In this document: positions 30,852-42,539 of the stretch, in pieces
Numbering within the stretch: the stretch's first letter is position 1
Layout: each line of letters starts with the position of its first letter
Assembly (NCBI GenBank): GCA_951640195.1
Contig: OX621177.1
Coordinates: forward strand, 1 to 64,000
Direction of reading: 5' to 3'
Length of the DNA: 64,000 bases
Source: Porpolomopsis calyptriformis
Lineage: Eukaryota; Basidiomycota; Agaricomycetes; Agaricales; Hygrophoraceae
Program-made: the position numbers and the translations under genes
Notes under the pieces: model-generated
The model's input: only the letters and a program-made list of their open reading frames with translations
Told to the model about the DNA's origin: nothing
The model's database searches: none

Positions 30852-31949
30852 ATGATAAATATATCAAAAAATATAGGATTATTATTTGAAAATTATGTAA
30901 ATAATACTAAAATATTAAATTATAATTCTTTTTATTCACCGAATTCAATTAAGCCAAATTGGATTATTGGTAATTGCCAAATGTATTCTAATAACATAAT
31001 CAAATCAAAACCAAATTATTTTGATTTTGAAAAAGGATTAAATTTTAAATTAAAAGGAATACAAGAATATAATAAAATTTTGAATTTATATTTTTTAAGT
31101 AAAAAAGATTTAATATTAAAAATGAAAATTAATAAAAATTTTATTATCACTGATATTAATCGTGTAAAAATTTTCGAATACCTAAATCAAAACGGTTTAA
31201 TTAGGCCCAATAATCTTATTCGAAATAATGATATCGAAAACAATAAACCGATTCAAGGGATACAACATAAATGCAATAAAATACTGATTAATCCAATAAG
31301 CTCAAATAGGTTAAATAATCAAACCAAATATAATATCTTAATAAAAAATATATATCTTTTATTATTTAATTCATTTTTATTAATGAATTGTTTAATAAGT
31401 AAACCTATGTTTAAAATTACATCAGAAAAAGTTATTATACATTTATTTATTTTTTTATTTAATATAAATAAAGAAAATTATAATAACAAAAATATTACAT
31501 TTATAAACATAAATCGAAATAGAATAAAAATTTTAACTTTAGTTTTAAGTCAATTATTTAAAAAACCTGTAGAATTAAATCTAAATCGAATTTATTATCC
31601 ATATTTTGATAGTAATATTTTTGTTAATTTTTTAGGATATATTATTAACAAAATCCAAGTTAGAAAAATATTTAAAATATTTTTTAACAAAGCAAAAATT
31701 AAAAATCCATTTAAGTTGAATAGTAAAATAATTGTTACTAAAATTCCTTCTTTACTATCAGGTATTAATATAAAAATAGCTGGTCGTTTATTAACTCATA
31801 GAATAATTCCTAAGAAAACTATTAATTTTGTTAGAAGAGGAGCTTTAGCGAGAGTTAAAATTAATTATTTAGACAAAGCTAGATATACAAATAAAAATAA
31901 AAGAGGTGCTTTTAGTATTACAATTTCTACTGGACAAATTTTAAGTTAA
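30852..31949 (+). CDS. rps3: Ribosomal protein S3
   Basis: Mitochondrial small-subunit protein uS3. 365 aa, very Asn/Lys/Ile-rich as usual for fungal Rps3. The conserved C-terminal domain is clear: GRLLTHRIIPKKTINFVRRG, then NKNKRGAFSITISTGQ. Free-standing rather than intron-encoded as in many ascomycetes. A short CGAATACCTAAATCAAAACGG-type stretch near residue 110-135 may be repeat-derived but is in frame. Confidence 0.92.
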   Translation: MINISKNIGLLFENYVNNTKILNYNSFYSPNSIKPNWIIGNCQMYSNNIIKSKPNYFDFEKGLNFKLKGIQEYNKILNLYFLSKKDLILKMKINKNFIITDINRVKIFEYLNQNGLIRPNNLIRNNDIENNKPIQGIQHKCNKILINPISSNRLNNQTKYNILIKNIYLLLFNSFLLMNCLISKPMFKITSEKVIIHLFIFLFNINKENYNNKNITFININRNRIKILTLVLSQLFKKPVELNLNRIYYPYFDSNIFVNFLGYIINKIQVRKIFKIFFNKAKIKNPFKLNSKIIVTKIPSLLSGINIKIAGRLLTHRIIPKKTINFVRRGALARVKINYLDKARYTNKNKRGAFSITISTGQILS

Positions 31950-32621
31950 TTTGTGTTCAATCCCAATCCCCAATCCCCGAACCGAAGATTGGGGATTGGG
32001 ATTGCAATCCGAGTATCTGGTGTACTCCAGATACTCCCGATTAGGCTAGCTCGGGATTCCGGATCGGCTATTGCGTGTCGGCAATCGGGATCCCGATAAC
32101 AATCGGGATTGCTAATATAATTTATTATAAAATGGATGAAATTAAGAATTACAATCGAGTATCTGGTGTACACCAGATACTCACTAATAAATATTTAACC
32201 CCCAACATTTAATTTGGCGACATCAAAATAGGGTTTTGATTCAGCTATTATCGGGAATAAAATATTCAATCGCAATCCCCGAAATCCCGTTTAGAAATTA
32301 TCCCGATTGAGTATCTGGTGTACACCAGATACTCGATATCGGATTTTATTAAATCCGAGTATCTGGAGTACACCAGATACTCGGGATTAGCCGAACCGGG
32401 AATTCTGCTAATTTAGCCAAATGGATTCGGGTTCGGCGAATGGTGTAGCCAATCCCAATCCCCGAGCGGCTTCGGCTATTCGGAGGGAGTGGGATTAGCA
32501 ATCCCGAGTAGGATTGCGAACGTTGTCCCCGGTTCGGATTCCCCAAACCCATTCGGGATTATCGCCGTTGGGGTTTGGGATTGCGAATCCTAAATCGAAT
32601 TAATTTAAATTAGGTAGAGTA
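31950..32621. repeat. Spacer rps3-nad2 with four palindromes
   Basis: Palindromes at 32011, 32157, 32309 and 32357 within dense GC-type motifs. No gene seen. Confidence 0.6.
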
Positions 32622-34493
32622 ATGATTTTTATTAGTATTTTAATTTTAATAGTGGCAATAGCCCTACCTGCCTTTAAGAAACAATTCTCTCCTATATTAT
32701 TTACTAGAATATCTTCTATAATATTTCTCTATGCTGGAGCATTATCTTTAAATGCTTTTTATATTCAGTCAATTGGATCTGGAATAGGAATATATAGTGG
32801 ATTATTCCATGTGACAATAGTTTCACAATTATCAGAAGTATTTTTATTAATAATTGGGTCACTTATATTAATTTCTTGGCCTTTAAATTTTAATAATTTA
32901 TTTCACATCGGCGATCTTAACTCAGGTGCTCTACCCCGATTCCGAACTAGATTAAATAATTTCTCAAATTTAATAAAAAAAAGTAATTTAATTAATTTAA
33001 ATTATTATTCTAATTCAGCCTTTTTATCTAATAATTATCAATTAAAAGAAGAAAATCAAAGAGAAGCAATAGAATTGGGGAATGATATCGCCGACAATAG
33101 GCGATTTGAAGTAAAAGAGATCGGGAGCAAAATAATAAATAAATTTAGTAATGGAACAGAATATTCTTTAATAGTAATATTTAGTACATTAGGTGCTTCT
33201 TTATTAATATCTTCATCAGATTTAATATCAATGTATTTAAGTATTGAATTACAATCATTTGGGTTATATATTTTAGCAACATTATATAGAAATTCAGAAT
33301 CAGCAACTTCCGCAGGTTTAAAATATTTTTTATTAGGTGGTTTATCCTCTTGTTTAATTTTACTTGGTGCTGGTTTGATTTATTCTTTTACTGGATTAAC
33401 AAATTTTGAATCAATATATAATATAATTTCTGTATCAAATTATAATAATATTATTCAAAGTTTAAGTTTAGGTTTTATATTAATTATTGTAGGTTTTTTA
33501 TTTAAAATTGGTGCAGCACCTTTACACTTTTGGGCTCCAGATGTTTATGATGATAGTCCAACAATAGTTACAATTTGGTTAACTATTATTCCAAAAATAT
33601 CAATTATTATTTTATTATTAGAATTGCAAACACAAATAGGAATAAATATATTTATAGTAGAAAATACCATATATATGTTAAAAAATATATTATTAATAAG
33701 TTCGTTATTATCATTAATAATAGGAACAATTGTAGGTTTAGCTCAAATTCGAATTAAACGATTATTAGCTTATAGTACTATATCTCATATTGGTTTTATT
33801 TTATTAGCTTTAGGGATAAATACAGAACAATCTATAGATTCATTAATATTTTATATTACTCAATATACTTTAACTAATTTAAATACTTTTTTAATCATAA
33901 TTGCTTTAGGTTATTGTTTTAAACATAATTCAAATAACCAATATCGGATAAGCCAGTTAAACTTAAAAAATTTAATTTTAAAAAATAAAGATGGACGATA
34001 TAAATCAGAGATTGAATCAGAAAAAGATATAAATTTCATATCTGAACTTAAAGGTCAATTTTATTCTAATCCTTTACTTAGTTTAAGTTTAACAATTTGT
34101 CTTTTTTCTATGGCTGGAGTGCCACCTTTAATAGGTTTTTTTTCTAAATTGTTTGTTTTATATTCTGCAATACAAAATGGGTATTATTTTATGTCTACCG
34201 TTGCAATATTAGTTAGTGTTATTAGTGCATCTTATTATTTAAAAATAATAAGAGTTCTTCATACTGAACTTGATGAATTAGACTTGAAAACAGACTCAAA
34301 TTTAATAAATAAAAATCTAAAAGTTGAAAATAATTCAGCTCAAATCGCCGAGGATCTCGATCAATCTTTATTAACTAATTTTCATAGTTTCTTAATTTCC
34401 ACTTTGACATTAACAATTTTATTGTTTGTTCTTAAACCTTCTATAATCTTAAATACTACACAATTGTTATCTTTATCTTTATATAATTTTTAA
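32622..34493 (+). CDS. nad2: NADH dehydrogenase subunit 2
   Basis: Proton-pumping membrane subunit of complex I. 623 aa, longer than the usual 480-570. Hallmarks: [87 protein letters not shown]. The extra length lies in hydrophilic loops encoded by GC-type repeat DNA in frame, at about 32908-32945 ([15 protein letters not shown]), 33077-33125 ([18 protein letters not shown]) and 34344-34362. Stop TAA shares its final A with nad3's ATG. Confidence 0.94.
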   Translation: MIFISILILIVAIALPAFKKQFSPILFTRISSIIFLYAGALSLNAFYIQSIGSGIGIYSGLFHVTIVSQLSEVFLLIIGSLILISWPLNFNNLFHIGDLNSGALPRFRTRLNNFSNLIKKSNLINLNYYSNSAFLSNNYQLKEENQREAIELGNDIADNRRFEVKEIGSKIINKFSNGTEYSLIVIFSTLGASLLISSSDLISMYLSIELQSFGLYILATLYRNSESATSAGLKYFLLGGLSSCLILLGAGLIYSFTGLTNFESIYNIISVSNYNNIIQSLSLGFILIIVGFLFKIGAAPLHFWAPDVYDDSPTIVTIWLTIIPKISIIILLLELQTQIGINIFIVENTIYMLKNILLISSLLSLIIGTIVGLAQIRIKRLLAYSTISHIGFILLALGINTEQSIDSLIFYITQYTLTNLNTFLIIIALGYCFKHNSNNQYRISQLNLKNLILKNKDGRYKSEIESEKDINFISELKGQFYSNPLLSLSLTICLFSMAGVPPLIGFFSKLFVLYSAIQNGYYFMSTVAILVSVISASYYLKIIRVLHTELDELDLKTDSNLINKNLKVENNSAQIAEDLDQSLLTNFHSFLISTLTLTILLFVLKPSIILNTTQLLSLSLYNF

Positions 34494-34861
34494 TGAATAC
34501 TTTATTAATTTTTTTTATTTTTGTACCTATTTTAGCTTTTATTTTATTAGCTTTAAATATATTATTAGCGACTAAAAAATCAGATGAATCTAAATTATCT
34601 CCTTATGAATGCGGGTTTTCACCTGTATTAGGTCAAACTAGATCCACTTTCCAAATACATTTTTATTTAGTAGCTATGTTATTTTTAATATTTGATCTTG
34701 AAATATTATTGTTATTTCCTATTGCTGTAACTTTATACCAAGTTTCAATTTTTGGTTTTTCTGTTGCAATTATTTTTTTTTTAGTTTTAACAATTGGTTT
34801 CATTTTAGAAATAGGTTCAGGTGCTATTAAATTAACAAATTTAAATAATTTAGATAATTAA
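34493..34861 (+). CDS. nad3: NADH dehydrogenase subunit 3
   Basis: Complex I membrane subunit with the flexible loop that senses the active/deactive state. 122 aa; conserved [18 protein letters not shown] loop (with the switch Cys) and [13 protein letters not shown]. Its ATG overlaps the nad2 stop by one base, so the two are co-transcribed and probably translationally coupled. Confidence 0.96.
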   Translation: MNTLLIFFIFVPILAFILLALNILLATKKSDESKLSPYECGFSPVLGQTRSTFQIHFYLVAMLFLIFDLEILLLFPIAVTLYQVSIFGFSVAIIFFLVLTIGFILEIGSGAIKLTNLNNLDN

Positions 34862-35429
34862 ATATTGTTAATTTTACCCCTTCTATCTATATTTTATATT
34901 AAAATTTTAAATTAAAATAACTCAGCACCCGAGCTAGCCTAATCGGGGATAGAACCCAGTCGAGGGTTGCCTGCAATCCCCCACCCACCTAAACCGATCT
35001 AGAATGAGAGGAGAGGAATCCCCGAATTAACTAGCCGGTTCGGCGATTGGGAATGCGAAGAAAGTTAAATCGCCTAACTAGGCGACAGGCTTTAGGCGAT
35101 TTAACTTAAATCGGGTGCGGAAAACCGAACAAAAGTTTAAGTAATTTAACCGAAATTTGGATTAGCCGAACCGGGATACCGAATAGGCTATGAGAAATCC
35201 CGAATGGGATTACGAGTTCGATATGGTTATAACCGAACATAGCAAACGGGAATAGACCAACTCGAATCGGGTTTAGCTCGCCTTTTACCTTACCAATCCC
35301 GATTGAGTATCTGGTGTACACCGGATACTCGGGATTACAATCCCCGAACTCAAATTAAATTTTATAAACTTTTTATTATATCTAAAAGTATCGATGACAA
35401 TATTGTTCTAACATCAAAAATTAAAAAAG
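34862..35429. repeat. Spacer nad3-rnl
   Basis: No gene seen. GC-type motifs and a palindrome at 35305 with one changed base (CCGGATACTC). Confidence 0.55.
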
Positions 35430-38060
35430 TAATTTAAAGGGGTTATTAAGGATAACAAAGCAAGTTTATATAAAAAGGAGGTAACAACCAAAAGCTTCAA
35501 GTTAGTATTCGGTGAGTTTTTATTGCCGAATCTGATAAATAAAATTGGAGCAATCCTAAGGGAAACCTTATTATCTTTACTTCCTGAAGTAAAACATTTT
35601 AGTAAGGAAAGGAAAGGAAATCAACCGAGAGTCCGAAAGTAATGGTGAGTGAAATCGGAATAGCCTAATTTACTTTAATTAATTGAAGATTAAGTTCAAT
35701 AATCAAATCAATTAAACTGATTCGGCCTTATTCAAATTCAATTATAGCAGAACCCGAACGGGGTTAGCCGAATTCGATTAACCGAAGTCGGCGAATAGCT
35801 GAATGGCAACATTGAGTTGGATCGGGATTTCGGCTACAATCAGCGATTGAAAGATACCAAAGAAGGTAAAAAACATTAAGTCCTGTAGGTTATTTAAATT
35901 AATTAAAAAAAAGTACAATGAGAGCTAACTTGTTGGAAAATAGGGGCACCATCCTCTAAGGCTAAGTATTATAAATTTAGCGATAGTGAAAAGTACTGTA
36001 AAGGAATTGTTTGAAAAGCGTGTATTATACAATAAAAATTTTCTAAATTGAAAATTTGGTGAAATAATCTTGAATTAGTAACTCTATAAGCAGTCGAAAT
36101 TCTAATTTTTTAAAGAATAACGGCGTACCTTTTGCATAATGGGTCAGCAAGTTAATATAAGTAGCAAGGTTAAAAGCCTTAGCGAAAGCGACTATATTAA
36201 ATCTCTATTTAATAAGTTTATTTTATTAAATATGAAAAACAATTATGGGTAAGTTACTTCTATTAGACCCGAAGCTAGGTGATCTTTCTAAGACCAGATT
36301 ATAATAGATCGAACGGGTGAATGTTGCAAAATTCTCCGAAGAGTTTTTGAAAGCGGTGAAATGCCAATCTGACCTAGTGCTAGCTGGTTTTCTACGAAAC
36401 ATATTAAAGTATGATATCTAATTAAAAATTATTAAATTTATGGAGGTACAGCACGACAATTCCCAACGATAATGTTAGTTCGAAGATGGATATAGCCTTT
36501 TGGCTAAACCGTCTATTGGTTAAGTTAGATATATAATAAGGAATAATGATTCCAATCGGCTTCGCGCTTCGCCGTATTAGCCTAACTCGGTTAATTAAAT
36601 TATATCTAGGATTTCAATCCCATTCGAATCCCGATTGAAATCATTCGGGATTCGTATGGCTATACGGCAACAGGCCAAAGGCCTTAGCCGTTTACCGATA
36701 TATGATTCGCCTAATCCCAAACCCTGATTCGGGGATTGGGATCTGGGGTGAAACCGAACAAATATAAAACGTTTAGGAAGTGGAAATTAAAAATTCTTAC
36801 TTATGGATGTGAATCTCGGAAGTACATAAATTGATGATAGATATTCAGACTAATCAAGCTAAGTTGGTTAGTCAAGACGGAAACAGCCGAGAACATCGAT
36901 TAAGGTCCCAAATGATTATTAAGTGAAAATAAGGAAGTAGCAATTCATATACAGCTGTGAAGTGAGCCTGGTAGTCGCTACTTATAATGATCGTTTGTAA
37001 CAACGCATCAGCAGTTAGATAATAGCGCCGAAAATTTAACGGGTCTTAAGTAATCAACCGATATCATGTTAATTAATAATTAAAAAGTGTTATTCGGATT
37101 TTTTTAATAAATTCTAAATAAAAATTTAATTATTAATCTAGGTAGTAGAACGTTCAGTTAAACTATTTATAAAACAGTGTTTCATTGTTTTTAAGAAACT
37201 GAAGAGATAATGCTGACATGAGTAACGTAAAAAGAAGTTAATAATACTTCTCGCCGAATACGAAAGGGTTATAAGGAAAGGTTAAACCGCCTTATGTAAT
37301 TGCGGCCTCTAAGGTTCAAAACCAAAGTTTTGACTGATGAGTATATAACTTAAAGTCTAAGATTATCGGCAAATAAATTTAATTTTAATCGCTGATGATA
37401 ATTAGATCAGGAAAAAAAGTTAATGTGTATTCTAAATGTAATTTAAAATTTGGGATACATATTTATTAATCTACCGTACCCTAAACCGCCACAGGTTCGT
37501 AGGTAGAGTATACTAAGGCGTAGAGCTAAAAGTTGTAAAGGAACTCGGCAAATTATCTTCAAAAGTTTGACGAAAAGAGGAACCGTAAATAAAAAAGGTG
37601 GCACAGAAATAGAGGCCACGACTGTTTACTAAAAACATAGATCGCTGCAATGATTAATATCATAGTATAGCGGTCGAAATTTGCCCAATGCCATTAATAT
37701 AAGAGAGGTAAATAGGAAACTATAACTAATCGAAAATCTGGTTAATAGCGGTCTTAACTATGAGGATTTAAATAAAAACCTATAGGGTCCTCATTAAACT
37801 CGATGATATGCTGGAACATCCTAAAGCTTTAAGTACTGTATTAATCATCACCAATCGGGATTTAAACTAATTGGTAATTATAGTGAAAATCTTAAAGATA
37901 TAACAATGGACAATCAGCAGGGAATATAAAATAATTAGGAATGTACAAATAGATAATAAGGATTGATAATCAAGATCAATAATCCCGATTATAATAATAT
38001 CAATCTTATTACTAAACATATTAACGGTACTATAAGGAAAGCAAATTAAGAATAATTGAA

Positions 38061-38600
38061 ATGTTAAAAAGAGATATTAAAAATCCCTTGTATCTTTATT
38101 TTTTAGGAGGTTTTGTTGAAGGAGAAGGTTCTAATTCTGTATCTGTTTCAGTAAATAAAGGTTTTAAATACGGAATAAATATTCAACCTGTTTTTAATGT
38201 AAGTCAACATAAGAATGGATTAGAAATATTATATTCATTTAAAGAACTTTTTAATGCTGGATCAATAGTTGAAAAGTCAGGATCTCCAGATGTTTACGTT
38301 TATACCTTAAAAGGTTATAAGCAAATAATTAAATATGTTATACCTTTCATCGGGAGAAGAAACTTATGTTCAACCATTTAGCTGTAAAAAAGAAGAATAT
38401 ACTATATTGTTAGCCGAACTCGGCGAATAATTGTTTTACAATCTTTAGAAGGTAAACAAAGAAACAAACAAACTTTAATAGAAATGGTAAAACTTTCTTA
38501 CAAACTTCAAGGTAAAGGTAAAGCTAAAAAAAGAGAATTAACTGAAATACTTGAAATAATTGAAAACAAAACAGTTTATTTTAAGAAAATTAATAGATAA
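38061..38600 (+). pseudogene. LAGLIDADG endonuclease of rnl intron 1, broken
   Basis: Single-motif type: YFLGGFVEGEGSNSVSVS near residue 15. The first frame ends at 38381 just after IPFIGRRN, encoded by a TCGGGAGAAGAA insert. The reading then continues in another frame (ETYVQPFSCKKEEYTIL) to a second break by AGCCGAACTCGGCGAATA, flanked by ATTGTT on both sides, and resumes with LQSLEGKQRNKQTLIEMVKL to TAA 38598. Small GC-type inserts have inactivated it. Confidence 0.8.
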
Positions 38601-38744
38601 ATACAAGATAATTAATCCTGATGATCGAGATTATTGAGTATCTGGAGTACTCCGGATACTCGATAAGTAATATATATTTATAATTATTAATTTTATTGTT
38701 AGTAAATTATTTTATAAAAGAGTATATAATTTAAATCATTATAT

Positions 38745-39134
38745 ATGTTAGACGCTATCAACTTTATAAAAAGTAAAATTTTTTTAATTATGTCATCAGT
38801 ATTTAATATTTCTATATTACCTGACTTATTTATCACTTTATATAATTTTTATAATTTAATTGTGAAACATTTAGATTTATTATTTATATTTGAAGGTATG
38901 TTAATTGGGGCAATTATTTTATTAAGTTCTGGTCTGGGTAAAAAAGTATTAGATGCCGCTATTAAAACTGTACAAGTTGGAGCCGGAGTTACGGTTATTG
39001 CGACAGGTATTAATACAGGTTTAGGTACAAAATTAACAGGAAGTAAAGACGGAAATACAAATAATAATACTAATAATACAGACGGAAAAGATTCCTCAAC
39101 TTCAAATAGTAATGATAATAAATCTAATAAATAA
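38745..39134 (+). CDS. Module 2 protein A: small glycine-rich membrane protein
   Basis: 129 aa, paralogue of 24740-25078. N-terminal hydrophobic half, then GAIILLSSGLGKKVLDAAIK (about residues 64-83) and GAGVTVIATGINTGLGTKLTG (about 88-108), ending in an Asn/Ser/Asp-rich tail. Overlaps protein B by 23 bases. Lies in rnl intron 1 behind the broken endonuclease. Function unknown. Confidence 0.75.
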   Translation: MLDAINFIKSKIFLIMSSVFNISILPDLFITLYNFYNLIVKHLDLLFIFEGMLIGAIILLSSGLGKKVLDAAIKTVQVGAGVTVIATGINTGLGTKLTGSKDGNTNNNTNNTDGKDSSTSNSNDNKSNK

Positions 39135-39549
39135 AATAATAAATGGTTTAAATACAATTTTAAACAAATATATTTTCAATAATAATCACAATATAAAATA
39201 TAATCAAAGTTCTTTATTTATTATAGTTATGAATTATTTAGGTTTAAATTTACCTGAAGGTGTTGAACCAATAGCTCAATATATTTTTGGAGTTATAACT
39301 TTATCTTTAGTATCACTTATTTGTTTTATAAATGTTTGTATATATTTATTAATAATTTATTTATTTAAAGAATTTAATATAGAAGAAAAATATCCTATAT
39401 TAAAAACTAATAAAATATTAAAATGGATAATAAAAAGATATAAACAAACTACTATATTATTTATAATAATTGATCTAGCTATAGGTTTAATTACTCTTAT
39501 TATATTAATTCTTTTGTCTGTAATAGGACTTAAAAGTTTACTAAAATAA
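39112..39549 (+). CDS. Module 2 protein B: two-span membrane protein
   Basis: 145 aa from ATG 39112 (a later start is possible at MNYLGLNLPEGVE). Two hydrophobic spans around the polar loop FNIEEKYPILKTNKILKWII; the (D/E)xKYPxL motif and topology match 25068-25454 and the C-terminus of 56081-56818. Confidence 0.75.
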   Translation: MIINLINKIINGLNTILNKYIFNNNHNIKYNQSSLFIIVMNYLGLNLPEGVEPIAQYIFGVITLSLVSLICFINVCIYLLIIYLFKEFNIEEKYPILKTNKILKWIIKRYKQTTILFIIIDLAIGLITLIILILLSVIGLKSLLK

Positions 39550-40148
39550 TTAATTATAATTTAACCCCTTTCTTTAATTTATGTTGGAGTTTCTAAATCG
39601 GGATTACACCATTCCCAAATACCGAGTATTGGGATTATACTATTTTACTACATTATTTAATAGCCCTCAGAGACTAGATAATTGAGCAAATAATATTTAT
39701 ATTATTTGATGATATAGTCCAAACTATTTTAGAAATAAATAGAATAATGCCTAAGGTAGCAAAATAAATTGGCCATTAAATGTGGTCCAGTATCAATAAT
39801 GTAACGATGGCCTCACTGTCTCTACAACTTGCTCAGTGAAATTGAATTACCCGTGCAGATGCGGGTTGCCTCCAGGGGGACGGGAAGACCCTATGCAGCT
39901 TTACTGTAGTTAGTTATCACATTGATCTAGAACAACATTTGTTAATAGTAATTAGGGAAGTCGAAAGACATAAAATGGAATACCTTAAAACGATAGTTGG
40001 GTTGATGTTTACCTTAAATTGAGGGAGAGTTGACTAATTGGCAGTTTGACTGGGTCGGTCGTCTTTAATAAATTAGCAAAGTACATCCAAATATTTTTAT
40101 AAACTTTAAATGTCGTTTTACTTAATTATGTTCATTTGTTCATATTCT

Positions 40149-40179
40149 AATCCCAATCCCCGAACCGGGGATTGGGATT
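40149..40179 (+). repeat. Perfect hairpin in rnl
   Basis: Arms AATCCCAATCCCC/GGGGATTGGGATT (13 bp) with a GAACC loop, at the start of a repeat-derived expansion (40145-40350) of an rnl variable region. Confidence 0.8.
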
Positions 40180-40651
40180 GAATGCAATCGCCCAAGGCTA
40201 TAAGGCTATAAGGCTTTTGAATTCAATCGGGAATCGATTGGAATCAGGATTATCGGCGATGAGTTCAATCGCCTAACTAATCCGATGATTTATTGCAGTT
40301 ATTCTGCTCCCCGAAATCGGGGAATGGGATTGGAATTCCCGAAATCAAATGAATCTCAAGTAAATGTAGGTGATATTAAAACAGATAAATAAAAAAAAAA
40401 TAAAATTTTAATTTTATAAGGTATAGCTAGAAATTGAATGGAAATCAATCAATTATTGAAAAATTGTGAATAGTGTAATGGCGGTAAGCATGCTTAACTG
40501 AAAGACTTAGAAGTCGCACAGATACGTAAGTAGGGCATAGTGACCCCTCGCTATATTATGGAATAGACGGGGATCAATCGATAAAAGTTACGCTAGGGAT
40601 AACAGGCTGATAGCCGACAAGAGTACACATTGTCTCGGCTGATTGGCACCT

Positions 40652-41861
40652 TGAATTGAAAATCTTATTCACAATTAATTAGAAAAATTATATATTATAA
40701 CTTCTTAATATATAGTAAGAATTATAACTTCTTATTATATAATTAAGATACCCTCAAAGTCTCATTTATAATCTTATTATATAGAATAATAAGGTAAGTT
40801 AAATAGGAATATATTGAAATATTTATTATTATTTGACAGAGGCTGCCTTTTATCAAAATCTAAAGGCGAAATATTTATATAATACAAATATGAGTAAAAC
40901 ACTTAGAGATATGTTAGTAGGAGTTATTTTAGGAGATGCGCATATAAGAAAAACAGGATTGGATAAAGCTTATATTACTTTTGAACAATCAAGCAAAAAA
41001 GCAGAATATATCCAGCATCTACAAAATTTAGCTCAAGCTGAATTACCATTAATGGAGGAAGGTCTTAAAGAATATAGTAGAGAGGATTCTAGACATAATA
41101 GTACAAATAAATCATTATATTTTATAACTCAATCACTTGAAAATCTAAGACCATTAGCAGATTTATTTTTAGACGATTCTGGTAAAAAAGTGATACCTAC
41201 AAACATTACTGATTATTTAACACCCAGAGGTTTAGCTTTTTGGATAATGGATGATGGTCAACAAGTAAAAAAAGCAGGTGTAACTTTATGTACAGATAGC
41301 TATAATAATACAGAAATATCTATTCTTAGAGATGCTCTTAAAGCTAATTTTAATATAGAAACTAGTATTCATAAAAAAACAAGTCAAACATCTGATAATG
41401 TTTATGAAAGAATTTATATTAATAAAGAAAGCTTGGAAAATCTTAAACCTTCAATAATGGAACATTTACATCCTTCAATGCTATATAAAATAAATGAGGC
41501 TCCACCTATAATACAAGATTCTTCTGAAATAGAAAGTGATACAGATACAATAGATATTTTCGGGGAACTTTAATAGTAATATTAATTTAGAAGGAGGCTA
41601 TATGCTGGAAACTCCTTAGAGCTTTCAATACTCGTTATTTTTACTATAAAATAGCAGTGACAATTTGAAAGATTGGACAATCAGCAGGGAAGTTTTCATT
41701 TTAGTATAAAGTATAGCAACTATAATAATTTCAATAAGAAATTAAACTATAATTTTAACCCCTCAACGACTACACGCCAACATCCAGATGCTATATAAAT
41801 TGTATTCATTATACTGGATGAAGATATAGTCTAAACCTATACCGAAAGGATAGGATAAATG
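40652..41861 (+). mobile_element. rnl intron 2, group I (position about 2500)
   Basis: Splits TTGGCACCT/CGATGTCG in the peptidyl-transferase region, a known fungal insertion site (about E. coli 2500). Core segment GACAATCAGCAGGG at about 41677; 3' part GAAGATATAGTC at 41820. Confidence 0.87.
40890..41573 (+). CDS. LAGLIDADG homing endonuclease in rnl intron 2
   Basis: 227 aa from ATG 40890 (the frame is open upstream to 40833). LAGLIDADG_2 type: MLVGVILGDAHIRKTG at the N-terminus and LAFWIMDDGQQVKKAG in the middle. Intact; uses few or no UGA codons. Drives homing into intronless rnl. Confidence 0.9.
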   Translation: MSKTLRDMLVGVILGDAHIRKTGLDKAYITFEQSSKKAEYIQHLQNLAQAELPLMEEGLKEYSREDSRHNSTNKSLYFITQSLENLRPLADLFLDDSGKKVIPTNITDYLTPRGLAFWIMDDGQQVKKAGVTLCTDSYNNTEISILRDALKANFNIETSIHKKTSQTSDNVYERIYINKESLENLKPSIMEHLHPSMLYKINEAPPIIQDSSEIESDTDTIDIFGEL

Positions 41862-42469
41862 CGATGTCGACTCATCCTATCCTCCAGGGGAAGATTCTTG
41901 GAAGGGTTCGGCTGTTCGCCGATTAAAAGGTTACGTGAGTTGGGTTTAATACGACGTGAGTCAGTATGGTCCCTATCTTCTGGAGGAAAAATAGTAAAAA
42001 AAGGTAGACCTTAAAGTACGAAAGGAACAATAGGCTGTGTTTCTCTAGTGTACCAATTGTAATAGCAATCGGGTTCGCCGATTAGATCGGGAGCAAAATA
42101 ATAATGTAAATTTAATTTTAGTTTATAAAAATTAATCTCGCTATTAGGCCTATTAGGCCTATGGCCTATTCGAATAAATCTATAAAAAATTAAATAGGTT
42201 TATTAGCCGATTATAATCATGTTTTGCATAGTTGGGTAGCCACAAACATAATAGATAATTGCTGAAAGTATATTAAGCAAGAATCTAACCTCTATATACT
42301 ATCATTTAAGTACTATATAAGTATTTTCGTATAATTAAGAAAAAGAACATTTCTAAATAGGATGCAAATGAAATTTACTGTAAAGTATTTAGTTTAGCAT
42401 TACTAATTTATTAGAGACTTGATGTTAATGGTTAGTCATAAAATTAAAAAAAAAAATAAAAGGGAAAAT

Positions 42470-42539
42470 AAGCCCATGATTTAATGGTAGAATAATTTCT
42501 TGATGAGGAATATGTAGAAGTTCAAATCTTCTTAGGCTT
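42470..42539 (+). tRNA. trnI: tRNA-Ile (GAU)
   Basis: Acceptor AAGCCCA/TAGGCTT with one mismatch; stem ATTTC/GGAAT, loop TTGATGA giving GAT. About 30 bases after rnl. Confidence 0.9.

Larger units (their letters stand above)
37762..39742 (+). mobile_element. rnl intron 1, group I, carrying a module
   Basis: Inserted after AACTAT (near E. coli 23S position 1917). Core segment CAATGGACAATCAGCAGGG at about 37904 and 3' segment GATATAGTCCAAAC at about 39710. Between them lie a broken LAGLIDADG gene, a palindrome (38636) and a two-gene membrane module. The 3' edge is uncertain by a few bases. Confidence 0.83.
35430..42440 (+). rRNA. rnl: Large subunit ribosomal RNA (three exons)
   Basis: Catalytic RNA of the mitochondrial large subunit. 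Exons approximately 35430-37761, about 39743-40651 and 41862-about 42440. Landmarks: CGAGAGTCCGAAAG-type 5' region, AAGGTCCCAAATGAT near 36902, GCGGTCTTAACTAT at the intron 1 site, GGGATAACAGGCTGATAGCC near 40594, GGATCAATCGATAAAAGTTACGC before it, GGCTGTTCGCCGATTAAAAGG near 41909, and AGTACGAAAGGAACAATAGG near 42015. Several variable regions are swollen by GC-type repeats (about 35655-35850, 36545-36760, 40145-40350, 42062-42200). No 26-nt palindrome lies in the exons. Confidence 0.92.

Noticed and set aside
38849..39157. Minus-strand ORF opposite module protein A
   Set aside because: Shadow of the + strand gene, which has a paralogue with matching protein sequence.
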